Shown here: piece by piece, positions 13,885-22,829 of the stretch
Layout of the letters: every line of letters begins with the position of its first letter
Position numbering within the stretch: the first letter of the stretch is position 1
Origin: Planctomycetota bacterium
GTDB taxonomy: Bacteria; Planctomycetota; J058; JAJDCQ01
Assembly (NCBI GenBank): GCA_029260755.1
Contig: JAJDCQ010000128.1
Coordinates: 35,624 to 99,623 of the forward strand
Direction of reading: 5' to 3'
Length of the DNA: 64,000 bases
Made by a program: the position numbers and the translations under genes
Notes under the pieces: model-generated
Database searches by the model: none
What the model saw: only the letters and a program-made list of their open reading frames with translations
What the model was told of the DNA's origin: nothing

Positions 13885-14949
13885 ATGATCGTTCCCATGT
13901 CGATCCCTCCCCGAGATCAGGGGGCGGAGTCCGCCGAGTCGGCCTCGTCGTTCGCGTCGATCGACGCCGTCGTCATCGGCGCCGAGCCGCTCGCCGCGCT
14001 CCTGCGTGTCGCCTCGAGGGAGCTGCGCATCACGGTTCGGCGCGTCGCGCCCTTCGAGCTTCCGACGCTGCTCGCTGACGTGGGCCAACGCGTCGACCTC
14101 GTCATCGTCGACCTCGGCGCTCTCGGCCATCGATCGGCGAGCGCGATCATGGACGTGCGGCGGCGGTGGCCCGAGGCCGGGATCGTCTCCGTCGCGATGA
14201 GCGGCGGCGTGGCCTCGGCCGTCGAGGCGTTCCGCGCCGGCGCGGATGACCATCTCGACGGGAGTCTGGCGCCGCGATCGCTCGCGCCGTCGGTGGCCCG
14301 CGCCCTGTCGAACCGTGCGGTTCGCCGGATCCGGCGGGTGCGGGAAGCTGCTGGGCGGGCGTCGCACCGTCGGCTCATGAGCCTCGCCATGCGCGACTCG
14401 CTCTCGAGCCTCTGGAATCGACGCTACTTCGACCTCCGCATCCGGTCCGAGATCGCACGCGCGGCGCGGCTGGGCACCTCCATGTCGCTGGGCCTCCTCG
14501 ACCTCGACGGATTCAAGCAGGTGAACGACTCGCTGGGGCATCCGGCCGGCGACCGACTGATCGCCCTGATGGGGGAGATCCTCCACGGCTGCTGCCGGTC
14601 CTACGACGTCCCCTGCCGTCTCGGCGGGGACGAGTTCGCCCTGATCCTCCCCGAGACCGATCTCGCCGGAGGCGTCGAAGCGATCGAGGACATCCGGTCG
14701 ACCCTCTCCGCGAGCCTCGCCCTCGACGAGGACTCCGGCGGTCCGAGCGTCACGGTGAGCGCCGGGGTCGCGGCGGTGCCGGTCAGCGCGACGTCGGTCG
14801 GAGAGCTCCTAGGCGCGGCCGACCAGGCCCTCTACGCGGCGAAGAGGCACGGCCGGAACCGCGTCGTCTCCGCTCCGGTGCGTCCGGCCCGGCCGACCCT
14901 CGAGCGCTCGGCGCGTCCGTCGGTCCGGGAGGGCGGCGGGAGCGCCTGA
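13885..14949 (+). CDS. Diguanylate cyclase with degenerate receiver domain
   Basis: Makes cyclic di-GMP. The N-terminal 130 residues resemble a receiver fold with a V-D-L-V-I-V-D-L core but a weak acidic pocket. The GGDEF domain (about 165-330) is canonical: L-G-G-D-E-F active site, with R-S-Y-D five residues upstream as a product-inhibition I-site. ATG 13885 is chosen because gaggag at 13875-13880 precedes it; upstream codons carry the operator. The promoter has the same operator as the envelope genes that follow, so c-di-GMP synthesis is probably co-regulated with surface modification. Confidence 0.88.
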   Translation: MIVPMSIPPRDQGAESAESASSFASIDAVVIGAEPLAALLRVASRELRITVRRVAPFELPTLLADVGQRVDLVIVDLGALGHRSASAIMDVRRRWPEAGIVSVAMSGGVASAVEAFRAGADDHLDGSLAPRSLAPSVARALSNRAVRRIRRVREAAGRASHRRLMSLAMRDSLSSLWNRRYFDLRIRSEIARAARLGTSMSLGLLDLDGFKQVNDSLGHPAGDRLIALMGEILHGCCRSYDVPCRLGGDEFALILPETDLAGGVEAIEDIRSTLSASLALDEDSGGPSVTVSAGVAAVPVSATSVGELLGAADQALYAAKRHGRNRVVSAPVRPARPTLERSARPSVREGGGSA

Positions 14950-14975
14950 GGGTCGCTCGACCCTCGGTCGGGGGG

Positions 14976-15698
14976 TCAGGGGTAGAAGACGGTCGACCCG
15001 GAGACGAACGCCGACCCATCCGTCACGCGGAGTCGCTCGCTGCGAGGTCTCCGGGAGGACTCCGGGGAGAACACGATCAGGCGGCTTCCGATGAAGCTCC
15101 AGGCGAATGCCACGACCGTCCCCGCCAGCGCGCCGATGGTCGCCCACGGCAGGTCGACCGCGCCCACCCGGGAGGGGATGGCCGAGACCACGGCCGTCGC
15201 GGTCGCGACGTTGACGGCGAGCCCGACGAGACTGACCGCGACGAAGAGCAGGAGCTCGCGAAGGGAACGGCGGGAGCCGCCGGTGGTCTCGGCGAACGTC
15301 CACGATCGGTTCCAGAGGTAGCTGTTCAGGACCGCGACGCCGAACCCGATCGCCTTCGCGCCAGCGAGCACGTCGATCGGGGGCGACGGTCGATCCGTGA
15401 GGAGGCCGAGCGTCGCGTGGAAGACCGCGAGGTCGACGCAGGTGTTGAGCACACCGACGACCAGGAACCGAAGGAGCTGTGCGAGCGCCGGCCGGTTCGT
15501 CGTGACGGCGGCGGCGAGCGCGCCGGCGCCGGCTGAGCCGATCAAGAGCCCGGGCGCGAGCGCCGCAATCGCCGGCGGCAGCCCGGCGGCGGGGACGGTG
15601 GCCACGAGCAGGACCGCGCTCGCCCCGCCGGCGAGCAGCCCGCTCAGGGCCTCCCTCGAGATCGACGCCGGGCGTCCTCCGTCGCGCGCCTCGCTCAC
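14976..15698 (-). CDS. GtrA-family membrane protein
   Basis: 240 residues. Two N-terminal hydrophobic helices (about 15-65) precede a GtrA domain of four membrane helices (about 75-220) with family motifs F-L-V-V-G-V-L-N-T, N-S-Y-L-W-N-R-S-W-T-F and F-I-G-S-R-L-I-V-F. GtrA proteins are thought to move polyprenyl-phosphate sugars across the membrane or assist the enzymes that do. A GT2 polyprenyl-phosphate transferase and a GT39 acceptor enzyme lie nearby, which fits. GTG 15698 overlaps the stop of the upstream outer-membrane gene by 4 nt. Confidence 0.88.
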   Translation of the reverse strand: MSEARDGGRPASISREALSGLLAGGASAVLLVATVPAAGLPPAIAALAPGLLIGSAGAGALAAAVTTNRPALAQLLRFLVVGVLNTCVDLAVFHATLGLLTDRPSPPIDVLAGAKAIGFGVAVLNSYLWNRSWTFAETTGGSRRSLRELLLFVAVSLVGLAVNVATATAVVSAIPSRVGAVDLPWATIGALAGTVVAFAWSFIGSRLIVFSPESSRRPRSERLRVTDGSAFVSGSTVFYP

Positions 15699-16843
15699 CG
15701 GCCGGCGCCCTCGCCCTCGAGGAGGCGTCCCAGGGCACGCCGACGCTGCGAGGCGGCGACGAGGGTGTCGTCATCGTCGCGGCCGAACCAGTAGCCGATC
15801 CCGAACCAGAAGAGGGTGTCCGGGGCGCCGTCGGTCAGGCCGAGGCCTCCGCCGAGCTCGAAGCTCGCGCGTCCGACGGCGAGCCGGGCGCCGGCTGTCG
15901 CCGTGATCGGCGCCTGGTCGACGATCCCGGCGCCCGACCAGGCCGGCGTCGCGCCGTCCAGCCCCACGCCGAGGGAGAGCCGGTCCGTGGCGATCCACGT
16001 CAGGCCGACGGCCGCCTGGACGAACGGGTCGAGCCGGGCCCCCGAGCCCTCGAAGATCGTCTCGTTCCCGATCGGGAAGACGCCGCCGAGGTTGGCGTGC
16101 AGGACGAGGTCGCCGAACCGGATCGAGCCGAGGGCGGTGACCGCGACATCGACGGTGCCCGCGTTCGTCAGGTCGCTGGCGCGGGAGATCGGGATCTTCG
16201 CCTGGACGGCGATGCCGAACGCGGTCACGTCGTCCTCGCGAAGGCGCCAGAGCTCGATCCGCGCGCCGAGCGTGATGTCGGCGAGGTTGTCGTGGCGTCC
16301 GGTCTTGCTTCCGAAGAGGAGCTTCCGGTCCTCGCCGCGAACGCTGGGGAGCGGCCCGTCCGAGAACACGCGGAACACGTCGCGGCGCTCGTCCCAGCCC
16401 GCGATGCGCGCCGATGCGAAGAGGGTGAGGCGATCGAGGACGGCCGCCTCGAGGTCGAAGCGGGCCCACTCGTGGAAGATCCCGTCGAAGCGCTGGGCGT
16501 GGCCGCCAGCCTCCAGGCTCTCGGTCGATCGGGTGTGGCTCCCTCCGAGCGCGAAGCGGATCGTCCCCGTCGGGGCCGTCCGGGCGGCGGCGAGCCTCGG
16601 GAGGCCGAGCGGCGCGTAGAAGAAGGCGTCGCGCGGCGGAGAGAGGGGCGCGCCGAGGCGAATGCGCCGGTCGAGCAGCTCGGGGTCGGGGCGCTCGTCC
16701 AGCTGGGGATCGGGTTCCTGCTCCGGGGCCGTGTCGAGCGTGACCGGCGGCGAGGCTCCGTCCCGCGCGTCGGCTCGTGACGTCGCGTGGAGCACGACGA
16801 CGGTGATCAGGATGAGTGTCCGCTGGCGGGACGCGCGGCGCAT
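15695..16843 (-). CDS. DUF3187-like outer-membrane protein
   Basis: 382 residues with an N-terminal signal peptide (about 1-26, hydrophobic core L-I-L-I-T-V-V-V-L) and then alternating amphipathic strands rich in Gly, Phe and Tyr up to the C-terminus, as in outer-membrane beta-barrels. The overall pattern matches the DUF3187 family, whose function is unknown. ATG 16843 has gaggagg six bases upstream. Its promoter carries operator A, and gtrA follows in an overlapping frame, so it belongs to the envelope regulon. Confidence 0.72.
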   Translation of the reverse strand: MRRASRQRTLILITVVVLHATSRADARDGASPPVTLDTAPEQEPDPQLDERPDPELLDRRIRLGAPLSPPRDAFFYAPLGLPRLAAARTAPTGTIRFALGGSHTRSTESLEAGGHAQRFDGIFHEWARFDLEAAVLDRLTLFASARIAGWDERRDVFRVFSDGPLPSVRGEDRKLLFGSKTGRHDNLADITLGARIELWRLREDDVTAFGIAVQAKIPISRASDLTNAGTVDVAVTALGSIRFGDLVLHANLGGVFPIGNETIFEGSGARLDPFVQAAVGLTWIATDRLSLGVGLDGATPAWSGAGIVDQAPITATAGARLAVGRASFELGGGLGLTDGAPDTLFWFGIGYWFGRDDDDTLVAASQRRRALGRLLEGEGAGR

Positions 16844-16874
16844 GAGAGCCTCCTCGTTCGTTCTCGTTGTCGAG

Positions 16875-16928
16875 AGCGTAGATCGAGGAGGTGAGAGCGC
16901 CGTGATCGAGCGGTGAGACCGCCCTCAT
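16875..16928 (-). promoter_or_regulatory. CTCAY operator-promoter A, upstream of the DUF3187-gtrA operon
   Basis: In the direction of transcription: inverted ATGAG (16928-16924), CTCAC (16917-16913), ATCAC (16906-16902), CTCAC (16895-16891), 10 bp, then TACGCT as -10 (16880-16875). All half-sites are at 11-bp steps. The predicted start near 16868 leaves a 25-nt leader with a good ribosome site. Confidence 0.7.
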
Positions 16929-16941
16929 TCTTCGGCGCCGG

Positions 16942-17616
16942 TCAGGCCGAGGTCGCCTCGCACCGGTAGCCGACCCCGCGGATGGTCGCGATCAACGACG
17001 GCGCGCCGGGACGGTCGAGCTTTCGCCGAAGGTAGTTGACGTAGACGTCGATCACGTTCGAGGTCGACTCGAAGTTCATGTCCCACACGTGCTCACCGAT
17101 CTGGGATCGGGTGAACGTTGCGCCCTGATGACGGAGGAAGAACTCGAGGAGGGCGAACTCCCGGGCGGTCAGATGAACCTCGACGTCGTCGAGGCTCACC
17201 CGCCGCCGCACCGGGTCCAGCTTGACGCCTCCGCAGGTGAGCGGCGGAGTGGCGCCGCGGCCTCGTCGGAGGAGGGCGCGCGCCCGCGCCTTGAGCTCGG
17301 CGAACGAGGCCGGCTTGACGACGTAGTCGTCGGCGCCCTCGTCGAGTCCGGAGACGCGATCGTCGACGGCGTCCCTCGCCGACAGGATCAGGATCGGCGT
17401 CGTGATCCCCTGGCGCCGGGCCGATCGGATGACCTCGAGGCCGCCGTGGCCCGGGAGGCCGAGGTCGATGATCGCCAGGTCGAAGGGAAAGGTGTTCAGG
17501 AGATAGCTGCCGTCGACCCCGTCGTGGGCGACCTCGACCTGGTACTGCACGTCGGTGAGGGCGCGGGCCACGAGGTCGGCGAGCTGGGTGTCGTCTTCGA
17601 TGAGCAAGATCCGCAT
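16942..17616 (-). CDS. OmpR-family response regulator (orphan)
   Basis: 224-residue DNA-binding regulator. The receiver (1-115) has acidic pocket E-D-D, phospho-acceptor D51 and K in V-V-K-P. The winged helix (about 125-220) ends in I-A-T-I-R-G-V-G-Y-R. ATG 17616 is chosen over GTG 17634 because ggagga lies in front of it. No kinase is coupled to it. It is close in sequence to the regulator at 17992, and the recognition helix S-N-V-I-D-V-Y-V-N-Y-L-R-R-K-L-D is identical in both, so they should bind the same operator. It may be fed by the same kinase. Confidence 0.93.
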   Translation of the reverse strand: MRILLIEDDTQLADLVARALTDVQYQVEVAHDGVDGSYLLNTFPFDLAIIDLGLPGHGGLEVIRSARRQGITTPILILSARDAVDDRVSGLDEGADDYVVKPASFAELKARARALLRRGRGATPPLTCGGVKLDPVRRRVSLDDVEVHLTAREFALLEFFLRHQGATFTRSQIGEHVWDMNFESTSNVIDVYVNYLRRKLDRPGAPSLIATIRGVGYRCEATSA

Positions 17617-17870
17617 ATGGACATGATCCTCCACGGGGCTGCTGGAGCACTCGGCGTGCCACGCCCCCTTCGAGCTCTTCGCCTCGGCTTAGGTCGGTGG
17701 GCAGCGCGTCTCGGGTAAGAGTTACAATCCGAGCGGTAGCTGTTTCCCGCCCGCCACGACGGTCCTCCGCGTTCACGGTTGTCTTCCGCGTTGACGTCCG
17801 TTTCCCACGGCCAGGGCACGAGAGTCGGCCGACGCTCTCCTTGGACGTGTTGCAGACTGCCTCAGGGGAC

Positions 17871-17924
17871 AGTGTCTCGCGCGATGGTGAGGCAGCCGTG
17901 AGCGCTTCATGAGAGATCGCTCAT
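17871..17924 (-). promoter_or_regulatory. CTCAY operator-promoter B1, toward the orphan regulator
   Basis: Reading leftward: inverted ATGAG (17924-17920), CTCAT (17913-17909), CTCAC (17902-17898), CTCAC (17891-17887), 10 bp, then GACACT (17876-17871). Two of its half-sites are shared with B2, giving six half-sites in 60 bp. Transcription would start near 17864, leaving a leader of about 250 nt before ATG 17616. I see no further gene in that leader. The whole 17617-17991 gap is therefore regulatory. Confidence 0.6.
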
Positions 17925-17962
17925 GCAACGGTCAGTGACTTCTCACAATCGGCCGCTAAACT
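17909..17962 (+). promoter_or_regulatory. CTCAY operator-promoter B2, toward the regulator-kinase operon
   Basis: Inverted ATGAG (17909-17913), CTCAT (17920), GTCAG (17931, weak), CTCAC (17942), 10 bp, then TAAACT (17957-17962). Start near 17969, followed by the gaggag ribosome site (17977-17982) and GTG 17992. The regulator operon therefore appears to control itself. Confidence 0.68.
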
Positions 17963-17991
17963 GCCGGCCTCACCTTGAGGAGACCGGGCCC

Positions 17992-18654
17992 GTGCGACTT
18001 CTGGTCGTCGAGGACAACGTCAAGCTCGCCGACCTCATCGCCCGGACGTTTTGCGATGAGGGCTACCAGGTCGAGGTGGCGCACGACGGAAGCGAGGGCG
18101 GGCATCTGCTCGCCACCTTCCCGTTCGAGCTCGCCATCGTCGACCTCAACCTCCCCGGGACGGATGGGTTCGCCGTGATCCGCGGGGCGAGACGGCGAGG
18201 CGTGCAGACCCCGATCCTGATCCTGACGGCCCGTGACTCGGTCGAGGACCGCGTCCGCGGCCTCGACGACGGCGCCGACGACTACCTCGTCAAGCCGTTC
18301 GCGCTGCCGGAGCTCAAGGCCCGGGCGCGCGCGCTCCAGCGGCGCGGGCGAGGTGCCTCGCCGCTCCTCGAGCACCGCGGCGTCTCCCTCGACCCGTCGC
18401 GACGTTCGGTCCGTCGGGCCGGCGTCGAGGTGAAGCTCACCGCCCGCGAGTACGAGCTCCTCGAGTTCTTCATGCGCCATCCGGGAGAGGTCCTCACCCG
18501 GACCCAGATCGGTGAGCACGTGTGGGACATGAACTACGAGTCGACGTCGAACGTGATCGACGTCTACGTCAACTACCTCCGGCGCAAGCTCGATCCGGTC
18601 GATGAGCCGTCGTTGATCGCGACGGTTCGCGGCGTGGGGTACCGCCTGGAATGA
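17992..18654 (+). CDS. OmpR-family response regulator, partner of the downstream kinase
   Basis: 220-residue regulator of QseB/PmrA type. The receiver has E-D-N, phospho-acceptor D51 and K in L-V-K-P-F. The winged helix carries the same recognition helix as the orphan paralogue at 16942. GTG 17992 is preferred because gaggag sits 9 bases upstream and the receiver begins at once. The stop overlaps the kinase ATG by 4 nt, so the two are translationally coupled. In PmrA/QseB systems the regulator binds direct repeats at 11-bp spacing, as seen around this gene. Confidence 0.94.
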   Translation: MRLLVVEDNVKLADLIARTFCDEGYQVEVAHDGSEGGHLLATFPFELAIVDLNLPGTDGFAVIRGARRRGVQTPILILTARDSVEDRVRGLDDGADDYLVKPFALPELKARARALQRRGRGASPLLEHRGVSLDPSRRSVRRAGVEVKLTAREYELLEFFMRHPGEVLTRTQIGEHVWDMNYESTSNVIDVYVNYLRRKLDPVDEPSLIATVRGVGYRLE

Positions 18655-20015
18655 TCTTCCCGACGACGCTCCGCGGCCGGGTCGTCACGGCCGCGGTGAT
18701 GCTCACGACGAGCCTGACGGTCGGCGGCGCGTTCTACTCTTACGTCCGCGTCGAGCACCACCTCGACAAGGCGATGGATCGGTTCATCGAGCACGAGGTC
18801 GACGAGGCGATCGGCGAGCTCGAGACGGGCCAGATCCCCTTCGAGCCTTACACCGTGCGTCAGCTCGACGGGACGATCATTGCGACCTCGGCCGATGTGC
18901 CCGACGGCCTCCCCCTCCTCGATGAGATGGCCGAGATCGAGAACAAGGCTCGCGGAGAACGGCGGATCGCCAACGTCCATCTAGACGACAGTCGGTTCGC
19001 GTACCGGGTCGTTCAGTATCGGCTCTGGAATCATCCCGACCGGATCGTTCAGATCGCGACCAGCCGCGAGGTGGTCGAGAAGGCGCTTCGCAACTACCGC
19101 GAGAACCTCTTCGTGGCCGTTCCGATCGGGGTCGTCCTGACGGCGCTGATCGTCTGGCTCCTCGTCTGGCTCTCCCTCCGCCCTCTCGAGGGGATCATCC
19201 GGACGGCCGAGGAGGTCGACGTCCGGGACCTCACCCGACGCATCCCCGAGACCGGCGCCGGGGAGGTCCGCCGCCTCTCGAGCGTCCTGAACGACATGCT
19301 CACCCGGATCGACGAGGGCGTCGCCACGATCCGCAACTTCTCGAGCGATGCGGCGCACGAGCTGCGGACTCCGCTGGCGGTCCTCCGCGGCGAGCTCGAG
19401 CTCCTCCTCGACCGGGTCGAGGAGCCGGAGGCGGCCGCGGCGCTGAGCCGGGCGCTCGACGAGGCGATCGAGCTCACCCACCTAACCGACGCGCTCCTCC
19501 TGATGACGCGCGGGAGCGAGGCGCTCGCCGAGGAGTTCGGACCCATCGACCTATCGTCGATCGCCCACGATGTCGCGACCGACGCCGGGATCGTTGCGGA
19601 GGCGAGAGGCCTCGCCCTGTCGGTCCAGATCGACGACGGGGTGCAGGGGCACGGGCACGCCCGTCTCCTCCGGCGTGTCATCTGGAACCTGATCGACAAC
19701 GCGCTGAAGTTCACCGACGCCGGGACGGTCACGCTCGAGCTGAAGGCCGAGGGAGGAGGCGCGACGATCCGCGTCCAGGACACCGGCGGCGGGATCGATC
19801 CGGCGGACCTCCCCAGGGTCTTCGAGCGCTTCTTCCGATCCCGCGACGTTCAGGGGCGGAAGAAGGGGACCGGGCTCGGGTTGCCGCTCGTGCGCTGGAT
19901 CTGCGAGGCGCACGGCGGGAAGATCGAGGCCGCCTCGACCCGGGGGGAGGGGAGCAGTTTCGTCGTGACGCTGCCGATGTCGATGCCGAAGGTCTCGATC
20001 TCGAGCGCCGGGTAG
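18651..20015 (+). CDS. Sensor histidine kinase of the envelope two-component system
   Basis: 454-residue inner-membrane kinase. Order: membrane helix (about 8-30), periplasmic domain of about 125 residues, second helix (about 160-180), HAMP (about 180-232), HisKA with H236 in D-A-A-H-E-L-R-T-P, then HATPase_c with N-L-I-D-N-A, D-T-G-G-G-I and G-T-G-L-G-L-P. All catalytic boxes are present. The periplasmic part shows no family motif I know, so the signal is unknown; kinases of this layout (QseC, PmrB) sense cations, peptides or envelope state. It ends 15 bp before the convergent LTA-synthase-like gene. Confidence 0.94.
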   Translation: MIFPTTLRGRVVTAAVMLTTSLTVGGAFYSYVRVEHHLDKAMDRFIEHEVDEAIGELETGQIPFEPYTVRQLDGTIIATSADVPDGLPLLDEMAEIENKARGERRIANVHLDDSRFAYRVVQYRLWNHPDRIVQIATSREVVEKALRNYRENLFVAVPIGVVLTALIVWLLVWLSLRPLEGIIRTAEEVDVRDLTRRIPETGAGEVRRLSSVLNDMLTRIDEGVATIRNFSSDAAHELRTPLAVLRGELELLLDRVEEPEAAAALSRALDEAIELTHLTDALLLMTRGSEALAEEFGPIDLSSIAHDVATDAGIVAEARGLALSVQIDDGVQGHGHARLLRRVIWNLIDNALKFTDAGTVTLELKAEGGGATIRVQDTGGGIDPADLPRVFERFFRSRDVQGRKKGTGLGLPLVRWICEAHGGKIEAASTRGEGSSFVVTLPMSMPKVSISSAG

Positions 20016-20030
20016 GGTAGCTCGCCTCGC

Positions 20031-22040
20031 TCAGCGTTTCGCGGGCTCCGTCCGGTGGAGCAGGCAGCGGGCGGCGTCGTGCAGGCCGCGGCAGAGCCGC
20101 TCCATCTCCTCCAGCGTCGCGGGCTCGGCGGCGGAGACATCCTCGCCCGCGTCATCGGGATGAGCGTAGGCGAAGAGCTTGGCGGTCCCGTCCGGCCCGA
20201 TCGCCAGCACCCGGTCGTCGCCGACGAGAGCGTAGCTCGGCGGGATCCGGGCGAAGGCGAACCGCTCAGCCCCCTCGCGGCGCGGCGCGAGCGCGTCGCG
20301 CCCGAGCGTCGTGTTCTCGTACGGGACGCCCGCGAGCCCCGCGGCGGTCGGCAGGATGTCGAGCGAGCTCGCGACCGCGTCGATCGTGCGCGGGGGGCCG
20401 ACGATCTCGGGCGGGCCGTGGATGATCAGCGGGACGTGGCTCCGCGTGATCCCCGCGCGCGCGAAGAGGTTGTCGCCGGCGGCCCAGGTGCCGTGGTCGG
20501 CGAAGATCAGGAAGACCGTCTCGCGGTAGTAGTCCTCCTGCCGGGCGAGGCGGATGAGCTCGCCGAGCGAGTAGTCGAGGAAGCGGATCGCGTTGAGCTC
20601 CGGAAGCCCCTCGTCGAAGCCGGCGGCGACGAGCTCGTCGTGGTCCGCCTCGGTCACGAGCTCGAAGTCGCCGTGGTCATCGGGGATCGTCCAGGGGCGG
20701 TGGTTGCCGGCGGTCTGGATGAAGGCGAGGAACGGCCGGTCGCGCGGCTGGCGGAAGACGTCGTTCGCCGCCCGGAAGAGGTCGAGGTCGCTGATCCCCC
20801 AGACGTCGCCTCGGGGGGCGTCGTAGTCACCCTCCTCGTAGATGCGGAGGCCGTCGATGTTGCGGGCGAGGACGCCGCGGATGTTGCCCCAGCTCGCGCT
20901 CCCGCCGAGGAGATACATGGGCTCGTAGCCGGAGAACGCGTTCACGATCACGTTCTGCTCGACCGCGAGCGGGTTACGCGACGCGGAGTGGGGCTCGTTC
21001 ACATCGGGGATGCCGGTGACGACGCTGAAGATCGACCGGGCCGTCGGGGAGCAGGCCGAGAAGAAACGGGTGAACAGGAGCGACTCCCTGGCCAGCGCGT
21101 CGACGTGCGGGGTCGCGCCCGCCTGGTTCCCGAAGGCGCCCACCTTGAAGGCGGCGAGGGACTCCATGAAGATGATGACGACGTTCGGCCGGAAGGGTGG
21201 CTCGACCCGAGGCGCGCGGGTGCGGCGGAGCGAGAGGGTCTCGGGGTCCGGATCGTCGACCTCCAGGTAGTCCGCCACCGCCGCGTAGCGCTCGCGGAAG
21301 CCCTCCTCATCCCAGGTCGTGTTTCGAACCTTCCAGGTGTCCGCGACGTGGAGGACCGGGTTGGTTCCGAGCGCCGTCACGAAGTCGTTCGTCGTGAAGT
21401 AGGCATCGCTCCAGCGCAGCGGGTACCAGGACGCCTTCCCGTAGAGGCCCGCCGCGACGAGGACGCAGGCGACCGCGACCGCGCCGGCCTGCGCGCGGAT
21501 CGGCGTGGACACCGCCTCGGCCTCGATGGCCCCGAGGACGACGAAGCGGGCCGCGACGACGTAGAGGGCCACCGCCAGGATGACCGCGAGCGCCCCCCAG
21601 ACGACCGGGAAGCTCTGCCAGCCGGCCTCGACGGCGATCGACGGCGCGAGGAGGAGCTCGATGGCCGTCGCGTCGAGCCGCCGGCGGAGGTAGTCGTAGT
21701 GACCGAGGTCCATCGCGTAGGCGAGGGTCACGACGCTCCAGAGGCTCCCGAAGGCGGCGAGCCAGATCCGGCGCCGCCGCGTCGATCCCATCGGTGCAAG
21801 AGCGGGCACCCAGGCCGCGACGCAGAACGGAAGGGCGAGGATCAGCACCAGGCGCAGGTCGAACCGCAGGCCGATCCAGGCGGCCTGGACGAGCGTCCCC
21901 GCCGCCGTGCCGTCCGCGGAGGACCCGGCGAAAGTCACGAAGAACAGGGCGCGATAGACGGCGAGGAACGCCAGGTCGAGGGAGATCAGAGCGACGAGCA
22001 GTCGGAGGGGCCCGGGGAGTCGACGGAACAGCGTGATCAC
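20031..22040 (-). CDS. LTA-synthase-like membrane sulfatase-fold transferase
   Basis: 669 residues: five N-terminal membrane helices (about 10-195), then an extracytoplasmic alkaline-phosphatase/sulfatase-fold domain. Metal motifs are N-V-V-I-I-F-M-E-S, the nucleophile Thr in S-P-T-A-R-S, and F-A-D-H-G near the C-terminus. Relatives transfer phosphoglycerol or phosphoethanolamine to envelope polymers or lipid A. No Gram-positive teichoic genes are here, so lipid A, glycan or membrane lipid decoration is more likely. GTG 22040 overlaps the upstream stop by 4 nt; the two form one operon behind operator C. Confidence 0.88.
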   Translation of the reverse strand: MITLFRRLPGPLRLLVALISLDLAFLAVYRALFFVTFAGSSADGTAAGTLVQAAWIGLRFDLRLVLILALPFCVAAWVPALAPMGSTRRRRIWLAAFGSLWSVVTLAYAMDLGHYDYLRRRLDATAIELLLAPSIAVEAGWQSFPVVWGALAVILAVALYVVAARFVVLGAIEAEAVSTPIRAQAGAVAVACVLVAAGLYGKASWYPLRWSDAYFTTNDFVTALGTNPVLHVADTWKVRNTTWDEEGFRERYAAVADYLEVDDPDPETLSLRRTRAPRVEPPFRPNVVIIFMESLAAFKVGAFGNQAGATPHVDALARESLLFTRFFSACSPTARSIFSVVTGIPDVNEPHSASRNPLAVEQNVIVNAFSGYEPMYLLGGSASWGNIRGVLARNIDGLRIYEEGDYDAPRGDVWGISDLDLFRAANDVFRQPRDRPFLAFIQTAGNHRPWTIPDDHGDFELVTEADHDELVAAGFDEGLPELNAIRFLDYSLGELIRLARQEDYYRETVFLIFADHGTWAAGDNLFARAGITRSHVPLIIHGPPEIVGPPRTIDAVASSLDILPTAAGLAGVPYENTTLGRDALAPRREGAERFAFARIPPSYALVGDDRVLAIGPDGTAKLFAYAHPDDAGEDVSAAEPATLEEMERLCRGLHDAARCLLHRTEPAKR

Positions 22041-22816
22041 GTGAGCGCTCCGGTGGGGGCGGGCCTGGTGTCCCTCCGGGCGGCCTCGGGCCTCGCCGCC
22101 GCCGGCTCGCGGGCGAGGTCGGCGAGGCCCCCCTCGGGGCTGAGGATCGCCAGCTCCCCCCGTCCCGCGTTGTGCGGGCGCGTCAGGATCAGGAAGAAGG
22201 CCACCGTGCCGGCGAGCTCCACGAGCTCTCCTTCCCGCGAGTGGCTGTAGTTGACGAGCTGAAGGGACGTGATGGCGATGAGCCAGCAGACCACGTGGTG
22301 GGTCCGCGGGATCGGTACGCCCCAGCCGTCCACCGCATCGCGCGTCCGGGCGGACAGCCGCCAGGCCACCGGCAGGACGACGAGGTAGGCGATGAGGAAC
22401 ACCGCGATACCCTTGCCGAAGATCAGCTTGTTGAGCTTCACGTCGCCGAAGCGAAGGTTGTGGAGGTTGGTCTCCTGCTGCGAGTTGTAGCGCAGGAACC
22501 AGTCCGGGCTCTCCCAGCCGAAGATGCGCTGGCCGTATGAGATCTCCTCGATGGCGCCGAACGCCAGAGCCGCGGCGATGAGGCACCAGACGGTCCGCGC
22601 CGCTCGCGTCTCGACCCGTCCTGCGACGATCAGCGACCAGATCATGGACGCGAGGAGGGCCCCGAACGAGACCCACTCGACCGGACCGTCCTCGCGGACC
22701 CAGTGGCGCCCGACCGATGCGTCGCCGGACCAGAGGACCACGATTCCGTAGAGGACCGCCGCGCCGGTCGCGATCATCAGAAACAGGTGCAGAGCTCTCA
22801 ATCTGGTTCCTTTCAT
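22037..22816 (-). CDS. Polytopic membrane protein with EEISYGQRI motif
   Basis: 259 residues, six to seven membrane helices over residues 8-225, and a hydrophilic Ala/Pro/Arg-rich tail. The central loop E-E-I-S-Y-G-Q-R-I followed by Q-Q-E-T-N-L-H-N-L is a pattern I have seen in widespread uncharacterised membrane proteins; no function is known. It is translationally coupled to the LTA-synthase-like gene, suggesting a joint role. The predicted transcription start from operator C is only about 7 nt before ATG 22816, so the mRNA may be nearly leaderless. Confidence 0.8.
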   Translation of the reverse strand: MKGTRLRALHLFLMIATGAAVLYGIVVLWSGDASVGRHWVREDGPVEWVSFGALLASMIWSLIVAGRVETRAARTVWCLIAAALAFGAIEEISYGQRIFGWESPDWFLRYNSQQETNLHNLRFGDVKLNKLIFGKGIAVFLIAYLVVLPVAWRLSARTRDAVDGWGVPIPRTHHVVCWLIAITSLQLVNYSHSREGELVELAGTVAFFLILTRPHNAGRGELAILSPEGGLADLAREPAAARPEAARRDTRPAPTGALT

Positions 22817-22829
22817 TGGGGCCGTCGGG

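Noticed and set aside
17723..17728. TACAAT as a second promoter in the regulator gap
   Set aside because: No -35 at proper spacing on the plus strand and no gene directly after it; operators B1 and B2 explain the region better.
20031..22040. True lipoteichoic acid synthase
   Set aside because: The envelope appears diderm with a lipid A-type acyltransferase; only the fold family can be claimed.
20055..22250. 731-codon plus-strand open frame
   Set aside because: Antisense to the LTA-synthase-like gene, whose motifs are unmistakable.
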